Shown here: positions 46,152 to 57,068 of the stretch, piece by piece
Position numbering within the stretch: the stretch's first letter is position 1
How the letters are laid out: every line of letters begins with the position of its first letter
Assembly: GCF_900230185.1 (NCBI RefSeq)
Contig: NZ_OCSR01000001.1
Span: 2,108,001-2,172,000, forward strand
DNA: 64,000 nucleotides
Origin: Burkholderia sp. OK233
GTDB taxonomy: Bacteria > Pseudomonadota > Gammaproteobacteria > Burkholderiales > Burkholderiaceae
Direction: 5' to 3'
The notes under the pieces: model-generated
What the model was told of the DNA's origin: nothing
The model's input: the letters and a program-made list of their open reading frames with translations, nothing else
Databases searched by the model: none
Position numbers and translations under genes: made by a program

Positions 46152-46775
46152 TTACCGCGAATACAATTCGACGATCAGGCTTTCGTTGATATCGCCAGCG
46201 ATGTCGCTGCGTTCCGGCTTCTGCTTGAACGTGCCTTCGAACTTCTTCGAATCGACAGCGACCCAGCTCGGCAGACCGCCTTGCTCAGCCAGCGACAGCG
46301 CTTCGAGAATACGCGCCTGCTTCTTCTTTTGTTCGCGCACTGCGACGACGTCGCCTGCCTTCACTTGCATCGACGGGATGTTCGACACCACGCCATTGAC
46401 CGTGATCGCCTTGTGGCTCACGAGCTGACGCGCTTCAGCGCGCGTCGAGCCGAAACCCATGCGATACACGACGTTGTCGAGACGCGATTCGAGCAATTGC
46501 AGCAGGTTTTCACCCGTGTTGCCCTTCAGGCGGTCGGCTTCAGCGAAGTAACGGCGGAATTGACGCTCGAGGACACCGTAGATGCGCTTCACTTTTTGCT
46601 TTTCGCGCAGCTGCGTGCCGTAGTCGGACGTACGTGCACCCGACGTGCGGCCGTGTTGGCCAGGCTTGCTGTCAAGCTTGCACTTGTCAGCGAGCGAACG
46701 ACGGGCGCTCTTCAGGAAGAGGTCAGTGCCTTCACGGCGGGACAGCTTGGCCTTAGGGCCGATATAACGTGCCAC
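46152..46775 (-). CDS. rpsD: 30S ribosomal protein S4
   Basis: A 207-residue primary 16S-binding protein, [22 protein letters not shown], with the S4 RNA-binding core [33 protein letters not shown]. In E. coli S4 represses the alpha operon by binding its leader. Upstream, the rpsK-rpsD gap of 156 bp has a strong GC hairpin. Confidence 0.98.
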   Translation of the reverse strand: MARYIGPKAKLSRREGTDLFLKSARRSLADKCKLDSKPGQHGRTSGARTSDYGTQLREKQKVKRIYGVLERQFRRYFAEADRLKGNTGENLLQLLESRLDNVVYRMGFGSTRAEARQLVSHKAITVNGVVSNIPSMQVKAGDVVAVREQKKKQARILEALSLAEQGGLPSWVAVDSKKFEGTFKQKPERSDIAGDINESLIVELYSR

Positions 46776-46875
46776 GTTGATTCCTTCTATGATTAATCAC
46801 ACGAATGCATGCACTCGCGCTAGTCCGAACCCTTTGGGTCGAACGGTGGGCTTAGTTAATTCAATAGCGCAAGCA

Positions 46876-46913
46876 GCCTGTGGTCGCCGGCTTGAACACC
46901 GGCGGCAACAGGC
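46876..46913 (-). other. GC-rich hairpin between rpsK and rpsD
   Basis: GCCTGTGGTCGCCGG and CCGGCGGCAACAGGC pair over about 13 of 15 positions around an 8-base loop. No T tract follows, so it is not a simple terminator; a processing or translational-control element is possible. Confidence 0.5.
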
Positions 46914-46931
46914 GCTAGCGAAAACAGCGTC

Positions 46932-47336
46932 TTAGATACGACGACGCTTCGGCGGACGGCAGCCGTTGTGCGGGACCGGCGTCACGTCGGAGATCGCGGT
47001 GATCTTGATGCCAAGACCATGCAACGCGCGCACCGCCGATTCGCGGCCAGGACCGGGGCCCTTGATACGCACTTCGAGGTTCTTCACGCCGTATTCCATC
47101 GCCACGCGGCCAGCCGATTCGGCTGCCACCTGGGCTGCAAACGGGGTCGACTTACGCGAACCCTTGAAGCCCTGACCACCCGACGTTGCCCAAGCAAGTG
47201 CATTGCCTTGACGATCGGTGATCGTGATGATGGTGTTGTTGAACGACGCGTGAACGTGAACCACGCCCTCGGCGACGTTCTTCTTGACCTTCTTGCGAAC
47301 GCGTTGCGCCGCGGAGTTGTTCGAAGCCTTAGCCAT
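46932..47336 (-). CDS. rpsK: 30S ribosomal protein S11
   Basis: A 134-residue protein with the family core [34 protein letters not shown] and the end [12 protein letters not shown]. It lies on the platform of the 30S subunit. It follows rpsM by 28 bp. Confidence 0.97.
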   Translation of the reverse strand: MAKASNNSAAQRVRKKVKKNVAEGVVHVHASFNNTIITITDRQGNALAWATSGGQGFKGSRKSTPFAAQVAAESAGRVAMEYGVKNLEVRIKGPGPGRESAVRALHGLGIKITAISDVTPVPHNGCRPPKRRRI

Positions 47337-47364
47337 TACGTTTTCCTGTAACTGTCAGTTCCGC

Positions 47365-47730
47365 TTACTTCTTCAGCGATTGCGCTGCACGACGCGGACC
47401 CTTGCGCGTACGGGCATTCGTACGCGTGCGTTGGCCACGCAGGGGCAAGCCCTTGCGATGACGCACGCCACGGTAGCAGCCGAGATCCATCAGGCGCTTA
47501 ATGTTCATCGTCGTTTCACGGCGCAGATCGCCTTCAACGATGAACTTGCCGACTTCTTCACGCAGCTTTTCGAGGTCTGCGTCGTTCAGGTCCTTGACCT
47601 TCTTCGAAAATGCCACACCAGCAGCGACGCAAATGTCGCGCGAGCGCGTGCGGCCGACACCGTAAATAGCCGTCAGGCCGATTTCGGTATGCTGGTGATT
47701 CGGGATGTTAACCCCTGCGATACGAGCCAT
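47365..47730 (-). CDS. rpsM: 30S ribosomal protein S13
   Basis: A 121-residue protein, [28 protein letters not shown], ending in the basic [17 protein letters not shown] tail that contacts the P-site tRNA. It is the first gene of the classical alpha operon; here it follows rpmJ by 41 bp with no obvious promoter between. Confidence 0.97.
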   Translation of the reverse strand: MARIAGVNIPNHQHTEIGLTAIYGVGRTRSRDICVAAGVAFSKKVKDLNDADLEKLREEVGKFIVEGDLRRETTMNIKRLMDLGCYRGVRHRKGLPLRGQRTRTNARTRKGPRRAAQSLKK

Positions 47731-47771
47731 TGTTTTTCCTCAAACAAAAAGCGCAGCAAAAAGCGCGGCGT

Positions 47772-47888
47772 TCAGCCTTGACGCTGTTTGTGGCGCGGAT
47801 CAGAGCTGCAAATCACGCGCACAACGCCTTTGCGCTTGATGATCTTGCAATTGCGGCAAATGCGCTTAACCGATGCCATCACTTTCAT
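47772..47888 (-). CDS. rpmJ: 50S ribosomal protein L36
   Basis: A 38-residue zinc-binding form, [20 protein letters not shown] at the start, with Cys11, Cys14, Cys27 and His33 as the expected ligands (C+ type). It lies between infA and rpsM, at the end of the spc operon. Confidence 0.93.
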
Positions 47889-47908
47889 GATATTACCCTT
47901 TTTTCAAA

Positions 47909-48127
47909 TCACTTCGCCCGGAACACGATCCGCGCACGCGACAGATCGTAAGGCGTCAATTCAACCGTTACCTTGTCGCCCGGCAAGATTCGGATGTAGT
48001 GCATCCGCATCTTGCCGGATATGTGTCCCAATACGACATGGCCGTTTTCCAGCTTCACCCTAAAGGTAGCGTTAGGCAGGTTTTCGATGACTTCACCCTG
48101 CATCTGGATAACATCGTCTTTGGCCAT
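47909..48127 (-). CDS. infA: Translation initiation factor IF-1
   Basis: A 72-residue OB-fold protein, [20 protein letters not shown], ending ARIVFRAK. It binds the A site during initiation. The ATG at 48127 has AAGGAC upstream; an in-frame start at 48139 would overlap secY. Its place between secY and rpmJ is usual in betaproteobacteria. Confidence 0.95.
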   Translation of the reverse strand: MAKDDVIQMQGEVIENLPNATFRVKLENGHVVLGHISGKMRMHYIRILPGDKVTVELTPYDLSRARIVFRAK

Positions 48128-48135
48128 AAGTCCTT

Positions 48136-49482
48136 TCAACGCATCGGGACGCCGCCGCCTTTGAAATTAGCTTTCTTCAGCAGCGATTCATACTGTTGCG
48201 ACATAACGTACGACTGCACCTGCGCCATGAAATCCATTGTGACGACGACAATGATCAGCAGCGACGTTCCACCAAAATAAAACGGCACGTTCCAGCGCAG
48301 TACCAAAAATTCAGGCAGCAGACAAACAAACACGATGTAGATCGCACCAGCCAGCGTCAGACGCGTCAGGATGCGGTCGATGTATCGCGCCGTTTGATCG
48401 CCCGGGCGGATGCCTGGGACGAAAGCGCCACTCTTTTTCAGGTTGTCGGCCGTTTCCCTGCTGTTGAACACCAGTGCGGTGTAGAAGAAGCAGAAGAAGA
48501 CGATCGCCAACGCGTACAGCAACACGTACACGGGTTGACCGGGCTTAATGGCTTCGGCCACGTTGTGCAACGTGTCTGCGAACCAGCTGGCACGCGACCC
48601 CGAACTAAACCAGTTCAGGATGGTTGCCGGGAAGAGAATGATCGACGATGCAAAGATCGGCGGAATCACGCCCGACATATTCAACTTCAGCGGCAGATGC
48701 GAAGACTGTCCGCCGTAAATCTTGTTACCGACTTGCCGCTTGGCGTAATTCACAAGAATCTTGCGCTGGCCGCGTTCGATGAACACCACCAGATACGTCA
48801 CACCAGCAATCAGCGCAACCACGATAATCGCCGAGATGATGCTCATCGAGCCGGTTCGCACCAGTTCGAAAAGACCACCGATTGCGTTCGGGAAACCCGC
48901 CGCAATACCGCCGAAAATGATGATCGAGATACCGTTACCAAGCCCACGTTCCGTGATCTGCTCACCCAGCCACATCAGGAACATCGTGCCGGTCACCAGC
49001 GTCACGACCGTCGTCAACCGAAATACCATCCCCGGATCGATCACCAGGCCCGGCTGATTTTCCAGTGCGACGGCGATGCCGAACGCCTGGAACGTCGCCA
49101 GCAGGACCGTAAAGATACGCGTGTACTGCGTAATCTTCCGTTGACCCGCCTGCCCTTCCTTTTTCAGCGCTTCCAGCTGCGGCGAGACAATCGCCAGCAA
49201 CTGCATGATGATCGACGCCGAAATGTACGGCATGATCCCCAGCGCAAAAATCGTGAACCGCGAAAGTGCACCACCCGAGAACATGTTGAACATGCCAAGG
49301 ATGCCGCCCGACTGGCTTTGGAACAACTTTGCCAGCTGGTCCGGGTCAATACCCGGCACCGGAATGTGCGCGCCGATACGGTAGACGATCAACGCCAGCA
49401 GCAGGAATACTGCACGCCGACGCAGATCGCCGAACTTCGCCGCGCTGCGACCGGGTTTTGCGAGACTCGGACTGTTAGCCAA
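48136..49482 (-). CDS. secY: Protein translocase subunit SecY
   Basis: A 448-residue channel protein with ten membrane helices; the plug region is near [21 protein letters not shown] start at 49482 ([19 protein letters not shown]) is preferred because GGAGAAGG precedes it and the N-terminus matches the family. It moves unfolded proteins across the inner membrane with SecE/SecG/SecA. It lies between rplO and infA. Confidence 0.95.
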   Translation of the reverse strand: MANSPSLAKPGRSAAKFGDLRRRAVFLLLALIVYRIGAHIPVPGIDPDQLAKLFQSQSGGILGMFNMFSGGALSRFTIFALGIMPYISASIIMQLLAIVSPQLEALKKEGQAGQRKITQYTRIFTVLLATFQAFGIAVALENQPGLVIDPGMVFRLTTVVTLVTGTMFLMWLGEQITERGLGNGISIIIFGGIAAGFPNAIGGLFELVRTGSMSIISAIIVVALIAGVTYLVVFIERGQRKILVNYAKRQVGNKIYGGQSSHLPLKLNMSGVIPPIFASSIILFPATILNWFSSGSRASWFADTLHNVAEAIKPGQPVYVLLYALAIVFFCFFYTALVFNSRETADNLKKSGAFVPGIRPGDQTARYIDRILTRLTLAGAIYIVFVCLLPEFLVLRWNVPFYFGGTSLLIIVVVTMDFMAQVQSYVMSQQYESLLKKANFKGGGVPMR

Positions 49483-49528
49483 GTACCTTCTCCGATGCAA
49501 ATGCTAGTGACGGCAAATAACTTGCGCG

Positions 49529-49963
49529 TTACTCGGCAAAAGAGCCGCCGGCTGCTTCAATCGCAGCGCGCGCACCCTTCGTCGCACCCAGACCCTTCAC
49601 AACGATCTTGCGCTTCAGCTCGCCCGTCGCGATGATCTTGGCGCTCTTGATCAGCTCGCCGAGCAGGCCGGCTTGCTTAAGAGCCAACAAATCGACTTCG
49701 TCGACCGGCAGCTTTTCCAGATCAGAGAGACGCACTTCGCCGATGAATTCCTTCGTCAGCGAGGTGAAGCCACGCTTCGGCAGGCGACGTTGCAGCGGCA
49801 TTTGACCGCCTTCGAAGCCAACCTTGTGAAAGCCGCCCGAGCGCGACTTCTGACCCTTGTGACCGCGGCCAGCCGTCTTGCCCAGACCGGAGCCGATACC
49901 ACGGCCGACGCGACGCTTAGCGTGCTTCGAGCCTTCAGCCGGCTTCAGGTTATTCAATTCCAT
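49529..49963 (-). CDS. rplO: 50S ribosomal protein L15
   Basis: A 144-residue protein, [34 protein letters not shown], the Gly/Arg-rich RNA-binding N-terminus of L15. ATG at 49963 with AAGGAG upstream. A late-assembly protein in the 50S core. Confidence 0.96.
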   Translation of the reverse strand: MELNNLKPAEGSKHAKRRVGRGIGSGLGKTAGRGHKGQKSRSGGFHKVGFEGGQMPLQRRLPKRGFTSLTKEFIGEVRLSDLEKLPVDEVDLLALKQAGLLGELIKSAKIIATGELKRKIVVKGLGATKGARAAIEAAGGSFAE

Positions 49964-49992
49964 TATCAACTCCTTGAGTCCTGGTCAGCCGC

Positions 49993-50175
49993 TTAGCTGA
50001 TGACCTTAACGAGGTACGAAACCTTGTTGATCATGCCGCGCACAGCCGGCGTGTCCTGCAACTCGCTAACCGAGTTGAGTCGGCGCAGGCCCAAGCCACG
50101 CACCGTTGCACGGTGCGTTTCACGGGTGCCGATCAGGCTCTTGACGAGCTGGACCTTGACAGTTTTATCAGACAT
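49993..50175 (-). CDS. rpmD: 50S ribosomal protein L30
   Basis: A 60-residue protein, [20 protein letters not shown], with [10 protein letters not shown] typical of bacterial L30. The ATG at 50175 is used; the frame continues open upstream into rpsE without support. Confidence 0.95.
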   Translation of the reverse strand: MSDKTVKVQLVKSLIGTRETHRATVRGLGLRRLNSVSELQDTPAVRGMINKVSYLVKVIS

Positions 50176-50185
50176 GGTGTCCACC

Positions 50186-50704
50186 TTAGCCCAGAATATC
50201 TTCGACGGACTTGCCGCGCTTCGCCGCGATGTCGCCCGGCGTGGACTGCTTACGCAGACCGTCGAGCGTTGCACGAACGAGGTTGTATGGGTTCGTCGAA
50301 CCGTGGCTCTTAGCAACCACGTTTTGCACGCCCATCACGTCGAACACTGCGCGCATCGGGCCGCCAGCGATCACGCCCGTACCATCCTTCGCCGGAGCGA
50401 GGAGGACCGCGGATGCGCCGTGCTTACCGTGCACTTCGTGTTGCAACGTACCGTTCTTCAGCGGCACCTTGAACATGTTGCGGCGAGCCTGTTCCATTGC
50501 CTTTTGAACAGCAACCGGAACTTCCTTCGCTTTGCCCTTGCCCATGCCGATGCGGCCATCGCCGTCGCCAACCACGGTCAGTGCGGCAAAACCGAGAATC
50601 CGGCCGCCCTTCACAACCTTGGTCACGCGGTTGACCGAAATCATCTTTTCACGAAGGCCGTCGTCGCGTTCGTCAGCCTGAACTTTCGCTTGCATCTTTG
50701 CCAT
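50186..50704 (-). CDS. rpsE: 30S ribosomal protein S5
   Basis: A 172-residue protein with the double-stranded-RNA-like N-terminal domain ([26 protein letters not shown]) and the C-terminal fold ([24 protein letters not shown]). It is involved in decoding accuracy; spectinomycin resistance maps here in other bacteria. Confidence 0.97.
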   Translation of the reverse strand: MAKMQAKVQADERDDGLREKMISVNRVTKVVKGGRILGFAALTVVGDGDGRIGMGKGKAKEVPVAVQKAMEQARRNMFKVPLKNGTLQHEVHGKHGASAVLLAPAKDGTGVIAGGPMRAVFDVMGVQNVVAKSHGSTNPYNLVRATLDGLRKQSTPGDIAAKRGKSVEDILG

Positions 50705-50718
50705 GACGAATTCTTCCC

Positions 50719-51084
50719 TTAGAACTTGAGTCCGGCTTCGCGCGCCGCATCAGCCAGCGCTTTCACGCGGCCGTGGTAACGGAAACCCGAACGGTCGAAG
50801 GCGACGGATTCGATGCCGGCAGCCTTAGCCTTTTCTGCGATGCGCTTACCGATCAAGGTCGCAGCATTGACGTTGCCGCCCTTGCCCGTTTGATCAGCCA
50901 GTTGCGCACGCACTTCGGCTTCGAGCGTCGACGCGCTGGCCAGCACCTTGGTGCCGCACGGCGAGAACACTTGCGCATAGATGTGCGTGTTCGTGCGATG
51001 CACGGCGAGACGCGCGACCTGCAGCTCAGCGATCTTGATACGCGTCTGACGAGCGCGGCGCAGGCGAGATTGAGTCTTATCCAT
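50719..51084 (-). CDS. rplR: 50S ribosomal protein L18
   Basis: A 121-residue 5S rRNA-binding protein, [19 protein letters not shown], ending [22 protein letters not shown]. It works with L5 to attach 5S rRNA. Confidence 0.97.
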   Translation of the reverse strand: MDKTQSRLRRARQTRIKIAELQVARLAVHRTNTHIYAQVFSPCGTKVLASASTLEAEVRAQLADQTGKGGNVNAATLIGKRIAEKAKAAGIESVAFDRSGFRYHGRVKALADAAREAGLKF

Positions 51085-51096
51085 GATTGCGCACCC

Positions 51097-51627
51097 TTAC
51101 TTCTTCTTCGTTTCTTTGAGGATCACAACCTCGTTGGCGTAACGCACACCCTTGCCCTTGTAGGGCTCCGGCGGGCGATAGCCGCGCACTTCTGCAGCGA
51201 CTTGGCCAACTTGTTGCTTGTTGATCCCCTTGATCACGATTTCGGTTTGCGTCGGGGTTTCAGCCTTGACGCCTTCCGGCATCTGGTGCACCACGGGGTG
51301 CGAGAAACCCAGCGACAGGTTCAGCTTGTCGCCTTGCGCCTGTGCGCGGTAACCGACGCCAACTAGCGTCAGCTTGCGCTCGAAACCCTTCGTCACGCCG
51401 TTCACCATGTTCGCAACCAGTGCGCGCATCGTGCCCGACATCGCATTCGCTTCGCGGCTTTCGTCCACCGGCTCGAACTTCAGCGTGCCGTTGTCGTTCA
51501 CCACCTTCACGAGGCTGTTTGCAGCCTGCGAAATCGTACCCAGCGGGCCCTTGACGGTAATGCGTTCGTCGCTCAGGGCCACTTCTGCGCCTTGCAGCGC
51601 GATCGGGCTTTTACCTACTCGAGACAT
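51097..51627 (-). CDS. rplF: 50S ribosomal protein L6
   Basis: A 176-residue two-domain protein, [20 protein letters not shown], with [22 protein letters not shown] between domains and the C-terminal [19 protein letters not shown]. It sits near the elongation-factor-binding region. Confidence 0.97.
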   Translation of the reverse strand: MSRVGKSPIALQGAEVALSDERITVKGPLGTISQAANSLVKVVNDNGTLKFEPVDESREANAMSGTMRALVANMVNGVTKGFERKLTLVGVGYRAQAQGDKLNLSLGFSHPVVHQMPEGVKAETPTQTEIVIKGINKQQVGQVAAEVRGYRPPEPYKGKGVRYANEVVILKETKKK

Positions 51628-51645
51628 GTTTCTCTCCTTTCGGCC

Positions 51646-52041
51646 TTAAGCGACGTAGCAGATGACTTCGCCGCCAACGCCCGTTGCACGCGCCTTGCGG
51701 TCCGTCATCACGCCCTTCGGCGTCGACACGATTGCCACGCCGAGGCCATTCATGACCACGGGGATGTCGTTACGGCCGCGGTACACACGCAGACCAGGCT
51801 TCGAAACGCGTTCAATGCGCTCGATCACCGGACGGCCAGCGTAGTACTTCAACACGATGTTCAATTCAGACTTCGCACCTTCGGACTTCACTGCGAAATC
51901 ATCGATATAGCCTTCGTCCTTCAGGACCTGCGCAATCGCAACCTTGACTTTCGACGAGGGCATTGTCACCGAAACTTTCTCAACCATCTGCGCATTGCGG
52001 ATGCGAGTCAGCATATCGGCGATAGGATCACTCATGCTCAT
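51646..52041 (-). CDS. rpsH: 30S ribosomal protein S8
   Basis: A 131-residue protein, [18 protein letters not shown], with the C-terminal [19 protein letters not shown]. In E. coli S8 represses the spc operon. The first of two ATGs (52041) fits AGGAG spacing and family length. Confidence 0.96.
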
Positions 52042-52055
52042 TTACGTTTCTCCTA

Positions 52056-52361
52056 TTACCAGCTCGCCTTGGTCAGGCCAGGGATCTCGCCGCGGAACGC
52101 GATTTCGCGAATCTTGTTACGCGCCAGCCCGAATTTACGGAACGTGCCACGTGGGCGACCGGTAATTGCGCAACGATTGCGCTTACGGGTCGGGTTAGAG
52201 TTGCGCGGCAGTTGTTGCAGTTCCAGACGTGCTGCGTAATGCTCTTCGTCCGACTTGCTCATATCGCCAATGACCGCCTTCAGCTCAGCACGCTTGGGAG
52301 CGTACTTAGCGGCCAGGCGAGCACGCTTCTTTTCACGTTCGATCAGTGCCAGTTTAGCCAC
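52056..52361 (-). CDS. rpsN: 30S ribosomal protein S14
   Basis: A 101-residue long-form S14 without the CXXC zinc motif (C-minus type), [20 protein letters not shown], ending [19 protein letters not shown] followed by [11 protein letters not shown]. Confidence 0.97.
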   Translation of the reverse strand: MAKLALIEREKKRARLAAKYAPKRAELKAVIGDMSKSDEEHYAARLELQQLPRNSNPTRKRNRCAITGRPRGTFRKFGLARNKIREIAFRGEIPGLTKASW

Positions 52362-52368
52362 GGTAACC

Positions 52369-52908
52369 TCAGTTTCTGAACGGGAACTTGAAGCTGGCGA
52401 GCAGAGCCTTTGCTTCGTCGTCGGTCTTCGCAGTTGTCGTGATGCTGATGTTCAGCCCACGCAGTGCGTCGATCTTGTCGTAGTCGATTTCGGGGAAAAT
52501 GATCTGCTCTTTCACACCGATGTTGTAGTTGCCGCGACCGTCAAATGCACGACCCGACACGCCACGGAAGTCACGCACACGAGGGAGCGCAACCGTCACG
52601 AAACGGTCCAGAAATTCGTACATTGCCTGACCACGCAACGTGACCATTGCACCGATCGGATAGCCCTGACGGATCTTGAAGCCAGCGATCGCCTTACGTG
52701 CCTTCGTGATCACCGGCTTCTGGCCTGCGATCTTCGTCAGGTCGCCAACGGCGTTTTCGATGATCTTCTTGTCAGCAACCGCTTCGCCAAGGCCCATGTT
52801 CAGGGTGATCTTGGTGATGCGCGGCACTTCCATCACGGACTTGTAACCGAACTTCTCGATGAGGCCGGGTACAACCTTCTCTTTGTAAAACTCTTGCAAA
52901 CGAGCCAT
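52369..52908 (-). CDS. rplE: 50S ribosomal protein L5
   Basis: A 179-residue protein, [20 protein letters not shown], with [20 protein letters not shown]. It binds 5S rRNA and contacts the P-site tRNA and the small subunit. Confidence 0.97.
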   Translation of the reverse strand: MARLQEFYKEKVVPGLIEKFGYKSVMEVPRITKITLNMGLGEAVADKKIIENAVGDLTKIAGQKPVITKARKAIAGFKIRQGYPIGAMVTLRGQAMYEFLDRFVTVALPRVRDFRGVSGRAFDGRGNYNIGVKEQIIFPEIDYDKIDALRGLNISITTTAKTDDEAKALLASFKFPFRN

Positions 52909-52925
52909 TTTTTTACTCCGCAGCG

Positions 52926-53234
52926 TCAGGCGCTCAGCTCGGCACCGGTCGTCTTAAGGAAACGGACTTTCTTGTCTCCTTCGACCTTGATGCCTACACG
53001 CGACGCCTTGCCATTCGCGTCGACCAATGCGACGTTCGAAATTTGCAGCGGCATCGTCTTGGCTTCCACACCGCCCGTCGTACCCTTCATCGGGTTCGGC
53101 TTGACGTGCTTCTTGACGAGGTTGATGCCCTCGACAATTACTTTGTCTTCGCCAACGGACAGCACGACGCCGCGCTTGCCTTTATCTTTGCCGGTGATGA
53201 CGATAACTTCGTCACCTTTGCGAATCTTCTTCAT
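52926..53234 (-). CDS. rplX: 50S ribosomal protein L24
   Basis: A 102-residue KOW-domain protein, [20 protein letters not shown], an early assembly initiator of the 50S. It lies 9 bp after rplN. Confidence 0.97.
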   Translation of the reverse strand: MKKIRKGDEVIVITGKDKGKRGVVLSVGEDKVIVEGINLVKKHVKPNPMKGTTGGVEAKTMPLQISNVALVDANGKASRVGIKVEGDKKVRFLKTTGAELSA

Positions 53235-53243
53235 CGCGACTCC

Positions 53244-53612
53244 TTACAGCACTTCAGGTGCCAACGAAACGATCTTCATGAATCGTTCGCTGCGCAACTC
53301 GCGCGTAACAGGCCCGAAAATACGGGTGCCAATAGGTTCGAGCTTGGCATTCAACAGCACTGCAGCATTGCCATCGAACTTGATCAGCGAGCCGTCCTGA
53401 CGGCGCACGCCCTTGGCGGTGCGAACCACCACGGCGTTGTAAATTTCGCCTTTCTTCACGCGCCCGCGCGGCGTTGCTTCTTTGACGGTCACCTTGATGA
53501 TGTCGCCAATGCTGGCATAACGACGCTTCGAGCCGCCGAGAACCTTGATGCACATGACTTCACGCGCACCGGTGTTGTCGGCCACTTCAAGCCGAGTTTC
53601 GGTCTGGATCAT
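53244..53612 (-). CDS. rplN: 50S ribosomal protein L14
   Basis: A 122-residue protein, [20 protein letters not shown]. First gene of the spc operon by the classical division; a promoter and hairpin lie in the 289-bp gap upstream. Confidence 0.97.
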   Translation of the reverse strand: MIQTETRLEVADNTGAREVMCIKVLGGSKRRYASIGDIIKVTVKEATPRGRVKKGEIYNAVVVRTAKGVRRQDGSLIKFDGNAAVLLNAKLEPIGTRIFGPVTRELRSERFMKIVSLAPEVL

Positions 53613-53821
53613 GGTTTATCTATCCCAACTTAATCCGGTCACACCACCATGGCGTACCCGGTCAGTCTTGGTCCCGTCAGCCAATCGGCTGCTTGGGTAT
53701 GAACAGCAGCGACGGCAAACGAAACCCGCCATCGCAATCCGGTGAATCCTTCGGAACAGACTGGCGCCTGAACCGCTTCCCCCACCAACTTCGCCCGCGA
53801 CGGGGCTCCCATAAAAGAGGG

Positions 53822-53854
53822 AAGACCGAGATTATAACAAATAATCTCGGTCTT
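53822..53854 (-). other. Perfect 14-bp inverted repeat between rpsQ and rplN
   Basis: AAGACCGAGATTAT and ATAATCTCGGTCTT around loop AACAA. On the minus strand it is followed by CCCTCTTTTATG, a weak U tail, so it may end the S10 operon. The stem contains the -10 of the promoter at 53831-53858. Confidence 0.75.
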
Positions 53855-53858
53855 GCAA
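53831..53858 (-). promoter_or_regulatory. Probable spc-operon promoter (before rplN)
   Basis: Minus strand: TTGCAA, 16-base spacer, TATAAT (perfect -10). The leader to the rplN ATG would be about 210 bases. It corresponds to the S10/spc boundary of E. coli. Confidence 0.55.
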
Positions 53859-53901
53859 GCGAAACTTACTGCGATTTCAACTACTTCTACAACTTGCGGC
53901 G

Positions 53902-54174
53902 TCAGATGACGCGAGCAGCCTCGACCAGGCGAGCCACAACCCAAGCTTTCGTCTTCGAAATCGGACGCGTTTCCTGGATTTCAACGAGGTCACCCTCGTT
54001 GTACGTGTTCGCATCGTCGTGCGCGTGGTACTTCTTCGAACGCACAACGTACTTGCCGTAGATCGGGTGCTTCACGCGGTGCTCAACCAGCACGGTGACC
54101 GTCTTGTCCATCTTGTTGCTGACGACCTTGCCGACCAGCGTCCGCTTGAGCGAGGTTTTTACGCTATCGTTCAT
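53902..54174 (-). CDS. rpsQ: 30S ribosomal protein S17
   Basis: A 90-residue protein with [22 protein letters not shown] and [18 protein letters not shown]. It overlaps rpmC by 4 bp. Last gene of the S10 operon. Confidence 0.97.
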
Positions 54175-54365
54175 TTCTGGTTCGCCTTCTCAGTCAGGAC
54201 GGTCCGCACACGTGCGATGTCGCGACGAACCTTCTTCAGCTGGCTCGTGTTCGTGAGCTGCTGGGTCGCGAGTTGCATGCGCAGGCCGAATTGCGCCTTC
54301 AACAGGTCCGACAGCTCCTTGTTGAGCGCGGCCTGATCTTTCTGGTGAAGTTCGGAAGCCTTCAT
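54171..54365 (-). CDS. rpmC: 50S ribosomal protein L29
   Basis: A 64-residue two-helix protein, [20 protein letters not shown]. The second of two adjacent ATGs (54365) gives better spacing from AAGGAG and the family length. It lies near the tunnel exit, part of the SRP/trigger-factor docking site. Confidence 0.95.
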
Positions 54366-54375
54366 CATTTACTCC

Positions 54376-54792
54376 TTAGGCGCCGAGCTGACGCACGATA
54401 AACGTTGTCTTAAGCGGCAGCTTAGCTGCAGCCAGACGGAACGCTTCGCGTGCCAGCTCTTCGGTTACGCCGTCCATTTCGTACAGCATCTTGCCCGGTT
54501 GAATCTCCGCGACGTAGTACTCAGGGTTACCTTTACCGTTACCCATACGTACTTCAGCCGGCTTGTGCGAGATCGGCTTGTCCGGGAAGATGCGGATCCA
54601 GATGCGGCCACCACGCTTGATGTGACGCGTCATTGCACGACGTGCCGCTTCAATCTGGCGCGCGGTCAAGCGACCACGACCGATAGCCTTCAGACCGAAC
54701 TCACCGAACGACACCGCGTTGCCGCGGGTAGCGATACCGGTGTTACGACCCTTCTGCTCTTTGCGATACTTTCTGCGTTTCGGTTGCAGCAT
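54376..54792 (-). CDS. rplP: 50S ribosomal protein L16
   Basis: A 138-residue protein, [19 protein letters not shown], with [23 protein letters not shown] and the GKG-x-PEYYVAE segment. It organises the A-site region of the 50S subunit. Confidence 0.97.
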
Positions 54793-54794
54793 CG

Positions 54795-55601
54795 TTATTC
54801 TCCAGTCTTCCCGCCGTCGCCGGCACCGCCAGCACGACGAGGAGCGCCACGGCGTGCACCAGCCGGGCCACCACCTTCACCATCGCGACGCGGACGGCGA
54901 TCGCCACCCGGACGTGCGTTGCGGCGCGGACGCTTTTCTTCGGCGACTTCTTCAACCACCGGTGCGTCGTTGCGGCCGAGCGTGTCGCCCTTGTAGACCC
55001 ACACCTTCACGCCGATGATGCCGTACGTCGTCTTCGCTTCCGAAGTTGCGTAGTCGATATCAGCACGCAGCGTATGAAGGGGCACGCGACCTTCGCGATA
55101 CCATTCCGTACGAGCGATTTCGATACCGTTCAGGCGGCCAGCGCTCATGATCTTGATGCCTTGAGCACCCAGACGCATTGCGTTTTGCATCGCACGCTTC
55201 ATCGCGCGGCGGAACATGATCCGGCGCTCGAGTTGTTGCGTGATCGAATCCGCGATCAGTTGCGCATCGGTTTCCGGCTTACGGATTTCTTCGATGTTGA
55301 CGTGGACCGGAACGCCCATGCGGCGTTGCAGTTCCGACTTCAGCAGCTCGATATCCTCGCCCTTCTTACCGATGACGACACCCGGACGCGAGCTATAAAT
55401 CGTGATGCGCGCGTTTTTCGCCGGACGCTCGATAACGACGCGACCAACCGAAGCGTTTTTCAGCTTCTTCTTCAGGTATTCACGAACACCGATGTCTTCC
55501 TGCAACATCGCCGCGAAATTGTTGTTGTTCGCGTACCAACGCGACGCCCAATTGCGGCTGACGGCCAAACGGAAGCCAGTCGGATGAATTTTCTGTCCCA
55601 T
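54795..55601 (-). CDS. rpsC: 30S ribosomal protein S3
   Basis: A 268-residue protein, [20 protein letters not shown], with the KH domain ([20 protein letters not shown]) and C-terminal S3 domain. About 35 residues beyond the usual end form a basic Arg/Gly/Pro-rich tail (residues about 220-268), longer than in E. coli. It is at the mRNA entry site with helicase function. Confidence 0.97.
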
Positions 55602-55612
55602 CGTATGACCCC

Positions 55613-55942
55613 TTAATTCCCGACCGTCACAGTGATGTGACAGGATTGCTTCTCGATGCGGTTACCGCGGCCTTTAGCGCGCGCAGTAAAACGCTTGAGC
55701 GATGCAGCCTTGTCGACCATGATGCTCGTTACCTTGAGCTCGTCGATATCGGCGCCTTCGTTATGCTCCGCATTCGCGATCGCCGACAGCACGACCTTTT
55801 TCACGATTCCCGCAGCCTTCTTCGGCGAGAACGTCAGAACGTTCAGCGCCTTGTCGACCGGCAAACCGCGGATCTGGTCAGCCACAAGGCGCGTTTTCTG
55901 CGCCGAGATGCGGGCACCGCGATGAATTGCTTTCACTTCCAT
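55613..55942 (-). CDS. rplV: 50S ribosomal protein L22
   Basis: A 109-residue protein, [20 protein letters not shown], with the beta-hairpin [20 protein letters not shown] that lines the exit tunnel. An ATG one codon earlier is in frame. Confidence 0.96.
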
Positions 55943-55952
55943 CATGAGCCCC

Positions 55953-56228
55953 TTATTTCTTAGCCTTCTTGTCGGCTGCGTGACCCTTGAACGTCCGGGT
56001 CAATGCAAACTCGCCAAGCTTGTGGCCGACCATGTTTTCCGAGATGTACACCGGAACGTGTTGACGGCCGTTGTGCACAGCAATCGTCAAACCGATGAAA
56101 TCCGGCAGAATCGTCGAACGACGCGACCAGGTTTTGATCGGCTTCTTGTCACGCGCAGCGGCTGCCGACTCAACTTTCTTCAGCAAATGGGCGTCGCAGA
56201 ACGGACCTTTTTTTACAGAACGTGCCAT
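55953..56228 (-). CDS. rpsS: 30S ribosomal protein S19
   Basis: A 91-residue protein, [20 protein letters not shown], with [20 protein letters not shown]. It sits in the 30S head and contacts S13. Confidence 0.97.
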   Translation of the reverse strand: MARSVKKGPFCDAHLLKKVESAAAARDKKPIKTWSRRSTILPDFIGLTIAVHNGRQHVPVYISENMVGHKLGEFALTRTFKGHAADKKAKK

Positions 56229-56238
56229 TGCCTACTCC

Positions 56239-57066
56239 TTAACGCTTGTGACGGCGCTGGACGATCATGCTCGTCGTGCGCTTGTTGCTGCGGGTGCGAT
56301 AACCCTTAGCAGGCGTGCCCCACGGGCTCACCGGATCGCGACCTGCAGCCGTCTTGCCTTCACCACCACCGTGCGGGTGATCGACCGGGTTCATTGCAAC
56401 GCCACGCACCGTCGGGCGGATACCGCGCCAGCGGTTCGCGCCAGCCTTACCGATTTGACGGAGGCTGTGCTCTTCGTTGCCAACTTCACCAATCGTCGCG
56501 CGGCATTCAACGTGAACGCGGCGGATTTCACCAGAGCGCAGGCGGACCTGTGCGTAGATGCCTTCACGAGCCAGCAACATCGCCGACGTGCCAGCCGAAC
56601 GCGCCATTTGCGCGCCCTTGCCCGGCAGCATTTCGATGCAGTGGATCGTCGTACCGACCGGAATGTTGCGGATCGGCAGCGCGTTACCTGCGCGGATCGG
56701 AGCTTCCGAACCCGACATCAGTTGCTGGCCAACCGTCACACCCTTCGGAGCGATGATGTACTTGCGCTCGCCGTCTGCGTACAGAACCAGCGCGATGTTC
56801 GCGCTACGGTTCGGATCGTACTCAAGACGTTCGACCTTTGCCGGAATGCCGTCCTTGTTGCGACGGAAATCGACGACACGGTAATGATGCTTGTGACCAC
56901 CACCCTTGTGACGCGTGGTGATGTGGCCGTTGTTGTTACGGCCGGCGGTCGTCGATTGCGAGTCGAGCAGCGGTGCGAACGGCTTGCCCTTATGCAGATC
57001 CTTGTTGACCACCTTGACCATCGCACGGCGGCCCGGCGAAGTCGGTTTAACTTTAACGATTGCCAT
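56239..57066 (-). CDS. rplB: 50S ribosomal protein L2
   Basis: A 275-residue protein, [20 protein letters not shown], with the conserved C-terminal [19 protein letters not shown] region near the peptidyl-transferase centre. Confidence 0.98.
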   Translation of the reverse strand: MAIVKVKPTSPGRRAMVKVVNKDLHKGKPFAPLLDSQSTTAGRNNNGHITTRHKGGGHKHHYRVVDFRRNKDGIPAKVERLEYDPNRSANIALVLYADGERKYIIAPKGVTVGQQLMSGSEAPIRAGNALPIRNIPVGTTIHCIEMLPGKGAQMARSAGTSAMLLAREGIYAQVRLRSGEIRRVHVECRATIGEVGNEEHSLRQIGKAGANRWRGIRPTVRGVAMNPVDHPHGGGEGKTAAGRDPVSPWGTPAKGYRTRSNKRTTSMIVQRRHKR

Positions 57067-57068
57067 GA

